Source: Bacillota bacterium
Lineage (GTDB): Bacteria > Bacillota > Ch66 > Ch109
Direction of reading: 5' to 3'
Length of the DNA stretch: 64,000 bases
Assembly (NCBI GenBank): GCA_013178275.1
Contig: JABLWZ010000006.1
Location: forward strand, 62,001-126,000
This document shows positions 41,915 to 50,314 of the stretch, one piece after another (the first letter of the stretch is position 1; each line of letters starts with the position of its first letter). The position numbers and the translations under genes are program-made. The notes below the pieces were generated by a model that was given only the letters and a program-made list of their open reading frames with translations, did no database searches and was not told where the DNA came from.

Positions 41915-44392
41915 CTAAGAGATAAATACGTTATTGTAATACACCACCCGCTTGTTAAGAATCGAGGCTTTCGGGTTACCGGACCAATCGGGCTTGTAGA
42001 TCCCTAGCTTCTGGCATACCCCGACCTGGTCATTCATGGTGTTTGGCAGCCCGTTGAGGTCAAGGACCTTAACCCCATCTTTGTAAACCTCAAGTTTCGG
42101 ATCCTGTGACGCCTTCCATCCCCACTTGACGTGGAACTTCCAGTGTACCCACTTGCCCTTATCACCGGCTATCTTCCCCACTTCATATTCCTTGTAATTA
42201 CCCTTTTCCATTATGCTGTCGTAGGTGGAGAGCGGCGCGTCATCCCAGGCCCGGCATACGTCGTATTCACCGTTCCATATTTGAAGGGCGAGAGGCGGCA
42301 TGGTCCATTCCTCCCCCGGATCGGGGACATTGTGCCATTGGGCGAGAATCTCGCACGAGGTGGGGTCATAGGCAAAATCCTCATCTCCACCGGCCGGGAG
42401 ATATGTATCGAAGTAATAGGTGTGTTCTTCCAAAGCCGTTTCGAAACTCGATCTTCTCACTTCCGAGCGCTTGCTGTTCTCCACGTACGGGTCTGTCCTT
42501 CGAAGCTCGAACCGGTATCCCGGCATCCCGTTATCCGCATAATAATCGGTTGAAACGCTTCCCGAGTATTTATTATTGGCCATCTCTCGCTCCCACTCGT
42601 CCGTGTTGAGCTCAGTGGCTCCTTCATTCAGCAGTATGTTGGTTATGGGAGAATTCAACTTGTCCAGGTTTATGGTGTAAGTCTCGCTGGTTACGCCGCT
42701 GTCGTTCATACCGTCCTTGAAGGCCTTCGCCTTGATGGTTGCTGTGCTGCTGACCGTGATGGCTCCCGTGTAAGTAGTCGAAGCGGCAGTCGGTTCGCTG
42801 CCGTCAGCGGTGTAGCGGATGGTCGCCCCGCTGGTGGCGCTGCTGATGGTCACGCTCTGAGCCTCGGTGAAGGTCCCGCCGTTAGGATTGATCACCGGAA
42901 CTGCCACAGTCTCCACCACCACCGGGGGAGTATTGATGGTAAACACCGCATAGGTGGTGCCGCTTTCAGTCATTCCGTCCTTGAAGGCCTTCGCCTTGAT
43001 GGTAGTGCTGCCGCTGACCGTGATGGCTCCCGTGTAAGTAGTCGAAGCGGCAGTCGGTTCGCTGCCGTCAGCGGTGTAGCGGATGGTCGCCCCGCTGGTG
43101 GCGCTGCTGATGGTCACGCTCTGAGCCTCGGTGAAGGTCCCGCCGTTAGGATTGATCACCGGAGCTGCCACGGTCTCCACTACTGGGATCACCGGGGGAG
43201 TATTGATGGTAAACACCGCGCTGGTCATTCCGCTGTCGGTCATCCCGTCCTTGAAGGCCTTCGCCTTGATGGTAGTGCTGCCGCTGACCGTGATGGCTCC
43301 CTTGTAAGTAGTCGAAGCGGCCGTCGGTTCACTGCCATCAGCGGTGTAGCGGATGGTCGCGCCGCTGGTGGCGCTGCTGATGGTCACGCTCTGAGCCTCG
43401 GTGAAGGTCCCGCCGTTAGGATTGATCACCGGAGCTGCCACGGTCTCCACTACTGGGATCACCGGGGGAGTATTGATGGTAAACACCGCGCTGGTCATTC
43501 CGCTGTCGGTCATTCCGCTCTTGAAAGCCTTGGCCTTCAGTGTTGTGGTGGCAGTGATCTTGATCGCCCCGGAGTATTTCTTCGATGACGCGGTCGGTTC
43601 GCTGCCGTCAGCGGTGTAGCGGATAGTCGCTCCGCTGGTAGCGCTGCTGAGGGTCACGCTCTGGGGCTCGGTGAAGGTCCCGCCGTTCGGGCTGATCACC
43701 GGGTCCGCCACGGTTTCAACTACTGGGACTACTGGGACCACCGGGGGCACTGGAGTCTCCGCCTTGCCAATGGTGTATGTAGCGCTGCTGGTTCCGCTGT
43801 CGGTCATTCCGCTCTTGAAAGCCTTGGCCTTCAGTGTTGTGGTGGCAGTGATCTTGATCGCCCCGGAGTATTTCTTCGATGACGCGGTCGGTTCGCTGCC
43901 ATTGGTGGTATAGCGGATAGTAGCTCCGGAAGTCGCGGATCTTATGGTTACACTCTGAGCCTTCGGGTAGTTACCCTCTGGAATGCTGAACTGTGGTGCG
44001 CTCACCGGCGCTGGCAGTTTTATCGTATAAGTTGCGCTCGCTGTCGGGCTTTCTTTCATTCCCGTTTTAAACGCCTTCGCCTTTACGGTAGTCGTTTCAT
44101 TTATACTGATAGCGCCTGAATAGGCATTGGAGGATTCATTCGGCTCGCTGCCGTCGGTGGTGTAGCGAATCTTCGATCCAGAAGTAGCTACACTGATGGT
44201 AACCCTCTGAGCGGTTTTATAGGTACCCGCCTTTACACTTAACTTCGGCGTTGCGACTACTGCCATTGCCACGGTTTTGGCCGGCGTCGTTGCCTTCTTT
44301 TTAGTTGCGGCACTTGCGATCGCGGTATTGCACAGCAGCGCAAGCACTGTGATTAATACCAATACCCCTTTCAATCCTTTAAACGTTTTCAT
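41915..44392 (-). CDS. Secreted repeat protein with C-terminal polysaccharide lyase domain
   Basis: 825 aa. Signal peptide 1-29 (ending AIASAA), a short Lys/Thr/Ala linker, six tandem repeats of about 85 residues (about 48-575), each with SATSGATIRYTxDGSEPT and KAKAFKxGMxDS, matching the chitobiase/beta-hexosaminidase C-terminal type domain (CHB_HEX_C_1), and a lyase-like domain at about 578-825 (AQWHNVPDPGEEW, FHVKWGWKASQ, GLPNTMND). The repeats probably bind carbohydrate or act as a stalk. Translation starts at ATG 44392, eight nt after GGAG that belongs to the last of three c-di-GMP riboswitches. Likely exported to cut or remodel the matrix made by this island; substrate unknown. Confidence 0.85.
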   Translation of the reverse strand: MKTFKGLKGVLVLITVLALLCNTAIASAATKKKATTPAKTVAMAVVATPKLSVKAGTYKTAQRVTISVATSGSKIRYTTDGSEPNESSNAYSGAISINETTTVKAKAFKTGMKESPTASATYTIKLPAPVSAPQFSIPEGNYPKAQSVTIRSATSGATIRYTTNGSEPTASSKKYSGAIKITATTTLKAKAFKSGMTDSGTSSATYTIGKAETPVPPVVPVVPVVETVADPVISPNGGTFTEPQSVTLSSATSGATIRYTADGSEPTASSKKYSGAIKITATTTLKAKAFKSGMTDSGMTSAVFTINTPPVIPVVETVAAPVINPNGGTFTEAQSVTISSATSGATIRYTADGSEPTAASTTYKGAITVSGSTTIKAKAFKDGMTDSGMTSAVFTINTPPVIPVVETVAAPVINPNGGTFTEAQSVTISSATSGATIRYTADGSEPTAASTTYTGAITVSGSTTIKAKAFKDGMTESGTTYAVFTINTPPVVVETVAVPVINPNGGTFTEAQSVTISSATSGATIRYTADGSEPTAASTTYTGAITVSSTATIKAKAFKDGMNDSGVTSETYTINLDKLNSPITNILLNEGATELNTDEWEREMANNKYSGSVSTDYYADNGMPGYRFELRRTDPYVENSKRSEVRRSSFETALEEHTYYFDTYLPAGGDEDFAYDPTSCEILAQWHNVPDPGEEWTMPPLALQIWNGEYDVCRAWDDAPLSTYDSIMEKGNYKEYEVGKIAGDKGKWVHWKFHVKWGWKASQDPKLEVYKDGVKVLDLNGLPNTMNDQVGVCQKLGIYKPDWSGNPKASILNKRVVYYNNVFIS
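42690..44240 (-). repeat. Six tandem coding repeats, about 253-296 bp each
   Basis: The stretch GTCGGTTCGCTGCC-like (start of the DGSEPT codons) recurs at about 42788, 43051, 43321, 43591, 43887 and 44140. The three or four units nearest the lyase domain (42700-43500) are almost identical at DNA level, including silent sites, which indicates recent unequal exchange; the two N-terminal units are more diverged. Confidence 0.9.
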
Positions 44393-44396
44393 AAAG

Positions 44397-44486
44397 AAAA
44401 CTCCTTTCGGTAGCTGGCTGCCATTTTACAGGCCCTTTAGCTTTGCGTCCCAGCCTTTCGACTGGTTTGCCATTGTCGCTTGAGTT
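44397..44486 (-). promoter_or_regulatory. c-di-GMP-I riboswitch 1 (start-proximal)
   Basis: GEMM-I aptamer on the minus strand: GGCAAACC, CGAAAGGCTGGGACGCAAAGC, GGGCCT, then TGGCAGCCAGCTACCGAAAGG. The tetraloop/receptor and the guanine-recognition core are intact. Its 5' AACTC can pair with 3' GAGTT, and the 3' strand (AAGGAG) is the ribosome binding site of the lyase gene, so ligand binding should hide it (OFF switch, inferred). Confidence 0.93.
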
Positions 44487-44545
44487 GTCTTATCAGGCTT
44501 CTGTTTTCACAGATCGACTTGAACGATACCCGAGCATAAAACAAT

Positions 44546-44634
44546 AACCCCTTTCGGTAGCTGGCTGCCATTTCACAGGCCCTTTAGCTTTGCGTCCCAG
44601 CCTTTCGACTGGTTTGCCGTTGTCGTTTGAGTTT
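44546..44634 (-). promoter_or_regulatory. c-di-GMP-I riboswitch 2 (middle)
   Basis: Second GEMM-I aptamer, nearly identical to its neighbours in the conserved core (GGCAAACC, GGGACGCAAAGC, GGCAGCCAGCTACCG). The 3' strand here is AAAGGGGTT, pairing with AACTC with one G-U. Separated from aptamer 1 by about 60 nt. Confidence 0.93.
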
Positions 44635-44695
44635 TAATCAAACCTCTTATTCAGTTGTCTTTATAGTTTATTGCGATGCTTCTTATTCAATAATA

Positions 44696-44785
44696 AAAAC
44701 CCCTTTCGGTAGCTGGCTGCCATTTTACAGGCCCTTTAGCTTTGCGTCCCAGCCTTTCGACTGGTTTGCCGTTGTCGCTTGAGTT
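44696..44785 (-). promoter_or_regulatory. c-di-GMP-I riboswitch 3 (promoter-proximal)
   Basis: Third GEMM-I aptamer with the same core and P1-like pairing (AACTC/GGGTT), followed on the minus strand by GTTTTTATTATT. It begins about 20 nt after the predicted transcription start. The T-run could act as part of an expression platform, but I see no clear competing terminator stem. Confidence 0.92.
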
Positions 44786-44810
44786 ATCGGATACATACCT
44801 CTATATCATA

Positions 44811-44839
44811 TATTTAGCACTATAATCTTTTTCTGTCAA
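44811..44839 (-). promoter_or_regulatory. Sigma-A promoter for riboswitch-controlled lyase
   Basis: Minus strand TTGACA (44834-44839), 17-nt spacer, TAAATA (44811-44816). The start point, about 44804, is just before the first aptamer, giving a leader of roughly 410 nt that contains all three riboswitches. Confidence 0.7.
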
Positions 44840-44885
44840 TATTTTTTTGAATTTTTTTGAATGTCATCGCTATGTTTACCATACC

Positions 44886-45653
44886 TCAAGTCTTCGGGTG
44901 TATAGCCTGGTTATCTTTGGGGAAAAGATATTCCATGCTTTTCCACACCTCGTCAGCCACCGCTTTATACCCGGCGATGCTCAGGTGTTCATCATCCGGG
45001 TTGGGTAAATAATCTGTAACATTCTGTGAGATCACTTGGTCGATCGCAATGAAAACTGCTCCGTTGGTGGTCGCCGCCTTCTGCAAGCTGTCATTCAATG
45101 CTTTTATCAAATCAGATATTTCCTGGCCGCGTGGAGGTAATTGAGCGTAGTATCCAATCACGCAGATCACCACGTCGGGCTTCTGTTTTTTTATCATCTT
45201 TATTATGCTCTCAAGGTTTGCCCCGGCTTTCTTTACAGCGCCATCAACCTCTTGCCGGTCGTATTCAATAAATCCCCGGCTTCTTTTTATTCGGTTTATT
45301 AAATCGTTTCCTCCTATATCAATAGTGATTAGGTCCGCCTCTGCGATTAATTCGTTAACCCCTTTGTAGTCCTGCTCCAGGCCTTCTATCATGTCAGACG
45401 TGTTTATTCCGCTGATACCCAAGTTATGATAGGTCAAATCATATCCGTTGGCTTTGATCTTCTCGGCTATAAAATCCGGGTAGCCCTTATCGTGTGTTGA
45501 ATATGGGGTCTGGCCAGCGGCCAGGGAATCTCCCAGAGCAAGGTAGCTTACATCTTTTTTATTTTCCGGTTGACATCCAGTAAAAGCAGTTGCACAAAAG
45601 GTGATGACTGCAAGGGCAGTGATACTCAATACCCTGCTGCTTCTCAATTTCAT
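44886..45653 (-). CDS. SGNH/GDSL-family hydrolase, probable lipoprotein
   Basis: 255 aa from ATG 45653 (GAGGAGTGA eight nt upstream). N-terminal signal with lipobox-like FTGCQ; then the SGNH blocks: ALGDSLAAG (Ser), HNLGISG (Gly), IDIGGNDL (Asn) and DDEHLSIAGY (Asp/His). Likely a surface-anchored esterase that removes acyl groups from carbohydrates. It sits between the membrane acyltransferase and the lyase, so it may de-O-acetylate the polymer that the acyltransferase decorates. Confidence 0.88.
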   Translation of the reverse strand: MKLRSSRVLSITALAVITFCATAFTGCQPENKKDVSYLALGDSLAAGQTPYSTHDKGYPDFIAEKIKANGYDLTYHNLGISGINTSDMIEGLEQDYKGVNELIAEADLITIDIGGNDLINRIKRSRGFIEYDRQEVDGAVKKAGANLESIIKMIKKQKPDVVICVIGYYAQLPPRGQEISDLIKALNDSLQKAATTNGAVFIAIDQVISQNVTDYLPNPDDEHLSIAGYKAVADEVWKSMEYLFPKDNQAIHPKT

Positions 45654-45735
45654 CGGTTTCACTCCTCGTACCGCGTTAAATCTATAATAATACAATACGG
45701 CTTTTTTCCCTGGATATGCCTTGTCTGTATGGCTC

Positions 45736-46725
45736 TCATCTTATGCCAAGGAAAACCCTTCTCGTTACCGGGAAACGCTCCAGTGCTTTTGCCACCAGTA
45801 TCGGGACAGTGATGCCTACAAGAACGAATTCTATCAGGCTGTAGTCCATTGTTCTGAAAACGATAGTATTGGCAACAAAATGAAGATACATTATTACCAG
45901 AGAATAATTACCCATCATTACCATTATATTCAAAACCTTAAAATGATCTATCAGCTGGAACAATCCAAATACAGCAAACACCAATACGTTGGTAAGTATA
46001 AAGTCCAGCACTATATGATCATATGCCACATATTTCATGTCCATTGTATATTCAAAATAACCCATTACATTCAGTCCTAGTAATACGGCAGAGACGGCGG
46101 TTAAAACCGCAGTAATACGAATGGGAATTTTTTTAAGATACGGTTTTAAGTAGTACCCGATTGAAAAGAAGGCTATCGCCATAAGCGACACATCGATGTT
46201 CCACGGTATCTTGATGATCTCCGCCCTGACAGCGGGGATCATTGCCTCGAGGTGGGCGGCAACGTACATTACTGCTATGATTATAATCTGATGTCTTTTT
46301 TCTTTAAACATCACAGTTATTGCCGCAAATAAAATCTGCGTGGCAAACAGACAGGTTATAAACCAAAAGGCGGTGTAGGGGCCTCTTAATACCCTTCCGC
46401 CAAACAGGGTAATTGCCAGGTCCTTGACATACCAGATAACATCGTGATTGCCCTGCAGCGCCTGAAGGCCGTACCTTCCAAGGGTAATAACAAACAGGCA
46501 GGCAAGGTAAGGAATCAGGAGCTGCTGCGCACGCTTTAAAGCCATCAGACGAAACTCCGGCCAACTGCTCACCGGTCTGAACAGGTAACCGCTGGCCACC
46601 ATAAACAGCGGCATGATCGCCCAATAAAACATATACCCATGCACTACTTTTCCCGAATGACCCACCACTACCAGCAGGATCCCCAGTCCCTTACCGATAT
46701 CCAGCCATCTGTCACGTTCCTTCAT
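45736..46725 (-). CDS. Acyltransferase family 3 membrane protein
   Basis: 329 aa with about ten transmembrane helices. DRWLDIGKGLGILLVVVGHSG at the N-terminus carries the family R/D and catalytic-type His (GHSG), and later ASGYLFRP. OafA/NolL-like enzymes O-acylate surface polysaccharides. No SGNH extension is fused; the separate SGNH gene lies next to it. Confidence 0.9.
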   Translation of the reverse strand: MKERDRWLDIGKGLGILLVVVGHSGKVVHGYMFYWAIMPLFMVASGYLFRPVSSWPEFRLMALKRAQQLLIPYLACLFVITLGRYGLQALQGNHDVIWYVKDLAITLFGGRVLRGPYTAFWFITCLFATQILFAAITVMFKEKRHQIIIIAVMYVAAHLEAMIPAVRAEIIKIPWNIDVSLMAIAFFSIGYYLKPYLKKIPIRITAVLTAVSAVLLGLNVMGYFEYTMDMKYVAYDHIVLDFILTNVLVFAVFGLFQLIDHFKVLNIMVMMGNYSLVIMYLHFVANTIVFRTMDYSLIEFVLVGITVPILVAKALERFPVTRRVFLGIR

Positions 46726-46748
46726 TTACCCACCCCTTCCATCCATCT

Positions 46749-47879
46749 TTATAGCAGTTCTTTTATCTGTTTAAAACGGCTTTCCCAGGAGTTGCGCTTA
46801 CCATATTCCTGCAGTACCGAACGGTCATATCCCGGGACGAGATAATGCTTTACACCCTCAATAAACTCCTCGTGACTGTCAGCTATACAGATAGGGGCTT
46901 TAAGATTCGCGGTTTCCCGCATGTTTGACGAGACCACTCCAATCCCTGAAGAGCAGTACTCAAATAACTTTATGGGACTGATCGAGTCCGTCATCGTGGT
47001 TTTTATAAAAGGTATTATAGCGACATCCGCGTGGTGCAGATAAGCTGGAAGTTTCTCGTAATTCCGGGGCCCCAGGACATGTACGTTGTTCAGGTCCTTG
47101 AGCCGGGAGAGGTCTGTTTCAACCTTTCCGATTAAGAATATATCTGCATCGACCTGTTCGGCCAGCTTATTTACCAGCTCAACGTCAAACCAGTAGTGTA
47201 TCGCGCCGATGTAGACAATTCGTTTCCCTTCTTTATTCATATACTCTGGGGGACATTCACCGGCATTGTTGGAGAAATGCTCGTATTCGACCCCGTTGCT
47301 GAGGAACAGGGCGCTCTTTCCCTGGTCTCTCACCCTCTGCGCTATGGACTCTGAAGACAGGATAATCACATCCGCCCGTTTTACCACCTCGTCTTCAACC
47401 GCGCCTATGTTTGGGAAATGTTCCGGGAACTGCCGGTAATCATCCGCGATCCGATAGACGAGCTTGTCGTATTTGACCACATTCATCAGCCAGTAGGTTT
47501 TAGGGTTGGACAGCCACAAAACATCCACTTCCAAAAATCCTATTTTCTTAAGGCTTTCTCTTATATCGGGCCTCACGTACTTTTCAAACCTTAACAGCAC
47601 CCGGGGGTCGTTAAAAAAAGGGTAATTGCCGTACAACCGCCACGAGTACGGGGCGAATCCGTATACATTCTCTCCCAGGCGGTGCCGTTTCACGGCGGAA
47701 AGGCTTTTCCTGAACCGGTAACCCTGAGGGTTTATTACGTATGTCAATAGATTGAAGGAGTTTGACATCCACAACGCCTCGTACCCGTCTTTTACGAAAC
47801 AGTTGCAGTAATGATAGTTCGCCAGCCGCATGAGAGGAGAGTTGTATTCAGTAAAGTCACACATTATCAGCTTCTTCAA
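46749..47879 (-). CDS. GT-B glycosyltransferase (GT1/GT4-like)
   Basis: 376 aa. The C-terminal half has the Rossmann start KRIVYIGAIHYWFD, NVHVLGPRNYEKLPAYL and the donor region TDSISPIKLFEYCSSGIGVVS with the E-x7-type motif. The N-terminal half is typical of TuaH-like transferases (SNPKTYWLM, YRIADDYRQFPEH). It overlaps the polymerase gene by 23 bp. Confidence 0.85.
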   Translation of the reverse strand: MKKLIMCDFTEYNSPLMRLANYHYCNCFVKDGYEALWMSNSFNLLTYVINPQGYRFRKSLSAVKRHRLGENVYGFAPYSWRLYGNYPFFNDPRVLLRFEKYVRPDIRESLKKIGFLEVDVLWLSNPKTYWLMNVVKYDKLVYRIADDYRQFPEHFPNIGAVEDEVVKRADVIILSSESIAQRVRDQGKSALFLSNGVEYEHFSNNAGECPPEYMNKEGKRIVYIGAIHYWFDVELVNKLAEQVDADIFLIGKVETDLSRLKDLNNVHVLGPRNYEKLPAYLHHADVAIIPFIKTTMTDSISPIKLFEYCSSGIGVVSSNMRETANLKAPICIADSHEEFIEGVKHYLVPGYDRSVLQEYGKRNSWESRFKQIKELL

Positions 47880-49134
47880 TTTTCATCCCCCGTTGATGCT
47901 TTCTTTTAACAGCATAGGACAAATTAATGAGCATCATTATTACAAAGCACATCTGTCCCATACTGTCGTTATAATTTGATATCCCGTTATTGGTGTTAAG
48001 GTAAGCCATGAGAAACAAAAATCCTATCAAAATGCTGTAGGTACGGTTCTTTAGAAATATAATAGCCGGATAAGCCATTATAATTACGTATATTAATATA
48101 GTCCACAGTATTCCAAAGTCGTACGCGAACATCATGAATGGGTATTCAAAATTGGTGATTTTTGATATCTCCATTTTGGCGAAGTACCTGGAATATCCCA
48201 ACCCGCCGCCAGTAAGAATACTAGGTGGATCGGCGAACCCCTTCAGCAGCCTGACTATTATTTCATTTCTCCCCCATGAAAAATTGCCGGCGCTGATGCT
48301 GTAATTGAATCTCTTAAGCAGATTGTCTTTAAAAATGGAGGTGGTAAATAAAACCCCGCAGAAGGCTGTAAAAGCGATAACGTAAAGGGGCTTGTTCCGT
48401 CGGTTGTTCAGTATCAAAAATAGGACTAGACCGATAACCAGGGCAGCCCTGCTCCCGCATATCAATAGCCCGATCACCGACAAAACCGTTACCAGAATAT
48501 CGTTAATATGTGCCTGGTAATAACGGCTATTTAATATATTCAGAACGTAAAACAGGAGCACATACCAGGCGTTGTCCAACGGGTGACCGAAAAATGAATA
48601 GTATCTATAAATATGAAAACTGTGTTCCCCGTTAACCATCATACTGAAAACGCTGTTATAATAATGATGACTGGCCAAATAAAGCTGTATCGAGGCATTG
48701 CTGATGTAATCGATAATGCCTATCAGCAGGAAGATACATGCGAATATGTTGTAAAACTTGATAAAGCATTGAAATATGTGCTCAAAATCATCCTCCGGTA
48801 TTCGAATCCCAATCATCAAAAACGGCATGGTCATGGTTATTATAAATACAACATACTGTCCCAGCCCTCCACGGCCTACCAGGCCTATAACTATAGCTGC
48901 CGTGAGAGCCGCCGTGAGTAATGTGTTTAATATTTCCAGCCTCTGTTTGACCAAGCATGCCAAAAGGAGGCTGCCCCCGAAAACGAAATATAAAACATTG
49001 ATAGCCTCGTTTATCTTATTGCTCAATAACATTGTCCTCGCCGGGATGCAGAAGACAAACAGCGTTATAGCGGTTCCGATAAACAGGAAGGTCAGGGTTT
49101 TTCTGGTTATAATATTAATGCTGTATCCGTTCAT
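47857..49134 (-). CDS. O-antigen ligase/polymerase-like (Wzy-type) membrane protein
   Basis: 425 aa with 10-12 transmembrane helices and a large loop in the second half, including YRYYSFFGHPLDNAWY and LLICGSRAALVIGLVLF, the pattern of Wzy_C-type proteins. Likely polymerises repeat units on the outer face of the membrane. Overlaps the following GT gene by 23 bp; 10 bp after the deacetylase-like gene. Confidence 0.8.
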   Translation of the reverse strand: MNGYSINIITRKTLTFLFIGTAITLFVFCIPARTMLLSNKINEAINVLYFVFGGSLLLACLVKQRLEILNTLLTAALTAAIVIGLVGRGGLGQYVVFIITMTMPFLMIGIRIPEDDFEHIFQCFIKFYNIFACIFLLIGIIDYISNASIQLYLASHHYYNSVFSMMVNGEHSFHIYRYYSFFGHPLDNAWYVLLFYVLNILNSRYYQAHINDILVTVLSVIGLLICGSRAALVIGLVLFLILNNRRNKPLYVIAFTAFCGVLFTTSIFKDNLLKRFNYSISAGNFSWGRNEIIVRLLKGFADPPSILTGGGLGYSRYFAKMEISKITNFEYPFMMFAYDFGILWTILIYVIIMAYPAIIFLKNRTYSILIGFLFLMAYLNTNNGISNYNDSMGQMCFVIMMLINLSYAVKRKHQRGMKIEEADNV

Positions 49135-49144
49135 GTTTGCTCCC

Positions 49145-50314
49145 CTAGCCTAAAAAGTAGGTGCCCGGCATGATCTCCACATTAACCAGACCTTTTTCGA
49201 CCGGCTTTACAGCGCCATCCGGCTGAATCAGTTTATCCACGGCCGCTGGCCCTATTTTAAGTGTTATTTCCTTCTCTATTATCTCTTCTGGGCCGCTTAA
49301 GGTTATGCCTTTTTTATCGGCATCAAAATCTATGGCGGTATTATCCCGCGCGTATACATAGTCTGCTAGTTCCGAGCAGGTACAGTACCAGGCGTTTTTA
49401 CGCTCCAGGTGCTTTAATATTGCGGTAATGCTCTCAAGGTCGTCGAAAATATTGTCCGGCTGGCGCCTTCCATCGTTTCTGGAAGGGGCGATGTGTTCCT
49501 GTATACTGACCACCATCCGTCTTTTTATCAGATCATCGATTATCGCCAGTTTATACCTGATCAGAGGTTTCTTGCACAGCCTTTTAATTATACTCTTTAC
49601 ACCAAGCGGTCCCGGATAAACTATGGTGTTCAAAAGCGAACCGTAGACTGTTGTCGGTATATCGATCACGCTGGCGGTTCCGAAGTAATCGACCTCCCCG
49701 CCGGCATCGTTTCCCCTGCCGTAATGACCAGGACTGTATCGGCACCACCATTTGAATCCGCTTAGGTCTATGCTTTTGTCAGAAAAGCTGTTTTTTTTGT
49801 ATCCGCAGTACTTTCCCCCCCGGGGGTAATGCCCGAAGACCTCCCGGAATACCTCTTTTCCTTTTTTTATGGTAGTCAACGCCTCGTCGAGGGTTTTATA
49901 TGCCTCCCATTCGTGGATAAAATCCGCGGCCTTCTCCCCGGGTATGCCGTGGTCTGTTCCGTGAAATGCCGCCTCGTAACGGTCGTCCTCGCCTATGGAC
50001 TTAAAAAACTCTCTCGTCTCCGGGTCGGAGTTTATCATTTCCGATTTCATGCCTGTTTCCGATTCTTTTATCACCCCGGCTCTGACCCCTACCGGGATAA
50101 AGAAGGTAACCTTGAGCTGGGGAAAGTTCTTCATAATCCTCTCTTCCAGGAAAACCAGCGATGAGCCCGGCCCTCTTTTGGCGTAACCCCAATCCTCGCC
50201 CTCGTCTATTATCCCGTTGGCGTTTGTATCCACCCAGACGTTGCAGAGGTCATCTATCATGAATACCACCGGAGACGCCGCGTCGTTGTACCATTTACAT
50301 ATGTCAATTTGCAT
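49145..50314 (-). CDS. Polysaccharide deacetylase-like protein with Ca-loop-like insert
   Basis: 389 aa. NodB-type elements: early Asp pair (VVFMIDDLCNVW), VTFFIPVG, and a metal-type FHGTDHG. Between the first strand and the fold lies DTNANGIIDEGED, which resembles an EF-hand/dockerin calcium loop (DxNxNGxID). No signal peptide. The C-terminal 60 residues (GITLSGPEEIIEKEITLKIG) form a beta-rich add-on. It overlaps the flippase start by 11 bp. Substrate and localisation are unknown; it could belong to the GT-associated deacetylase-like families of capsule loci. Confidence 0.65.
   Translation of the reverse strand: MQIDICKWYNDAASPVVFMIDDLCNVWVDTNANGIIDEGEDWGYAKRGPGSSLVFLEERIMKNFPQLKVTFFIPVGVRAGVIKESETGMKSEMINSDPETREFFKSIGEDDRYEAAFHGTDHGIPGEKAADFIHEWEAYKTLDEALTTIKKGKEVFREVFGHYPRGGKYCGYKKNSFSDKSIDLSGFKWWCRYSPGHYGRGNDAGGEVDYFGTASVIDIPTTVYGSLLNTIVYPGPLGVKSIIKRLCKKPLIRYKLAIIDDLIKRRMVVSIQEHIAPSRNDGRRQPDNIFDDLESITAILKHLERKNAWYCTCSELADYVYARDNTAIDFDADKKGITLSGPEEIIEKEITLKIGPAAVDKLIQPDGAVKPVEKGLVNVEIMPGTYFLG

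Noticed and set aside
43401-43913. Short hydrophobic plus-strand frames opposite the repeat-lyase
   Set aside because: They recur with the same period as the repeats and are antisense by-products of the repeat sequence.
42690-44240. Tandem repeats as CRISPR or satellite DNA
   Set aside because: They are in-frame coding units of about 85 codons with domain motifs.
44397-44785. CRISPR-like array of three 90-bp repeats
   Set aside because: Repeats are too long and too few, and each matches the GEMM-I aptamer consensus in order; there are no cas genes.
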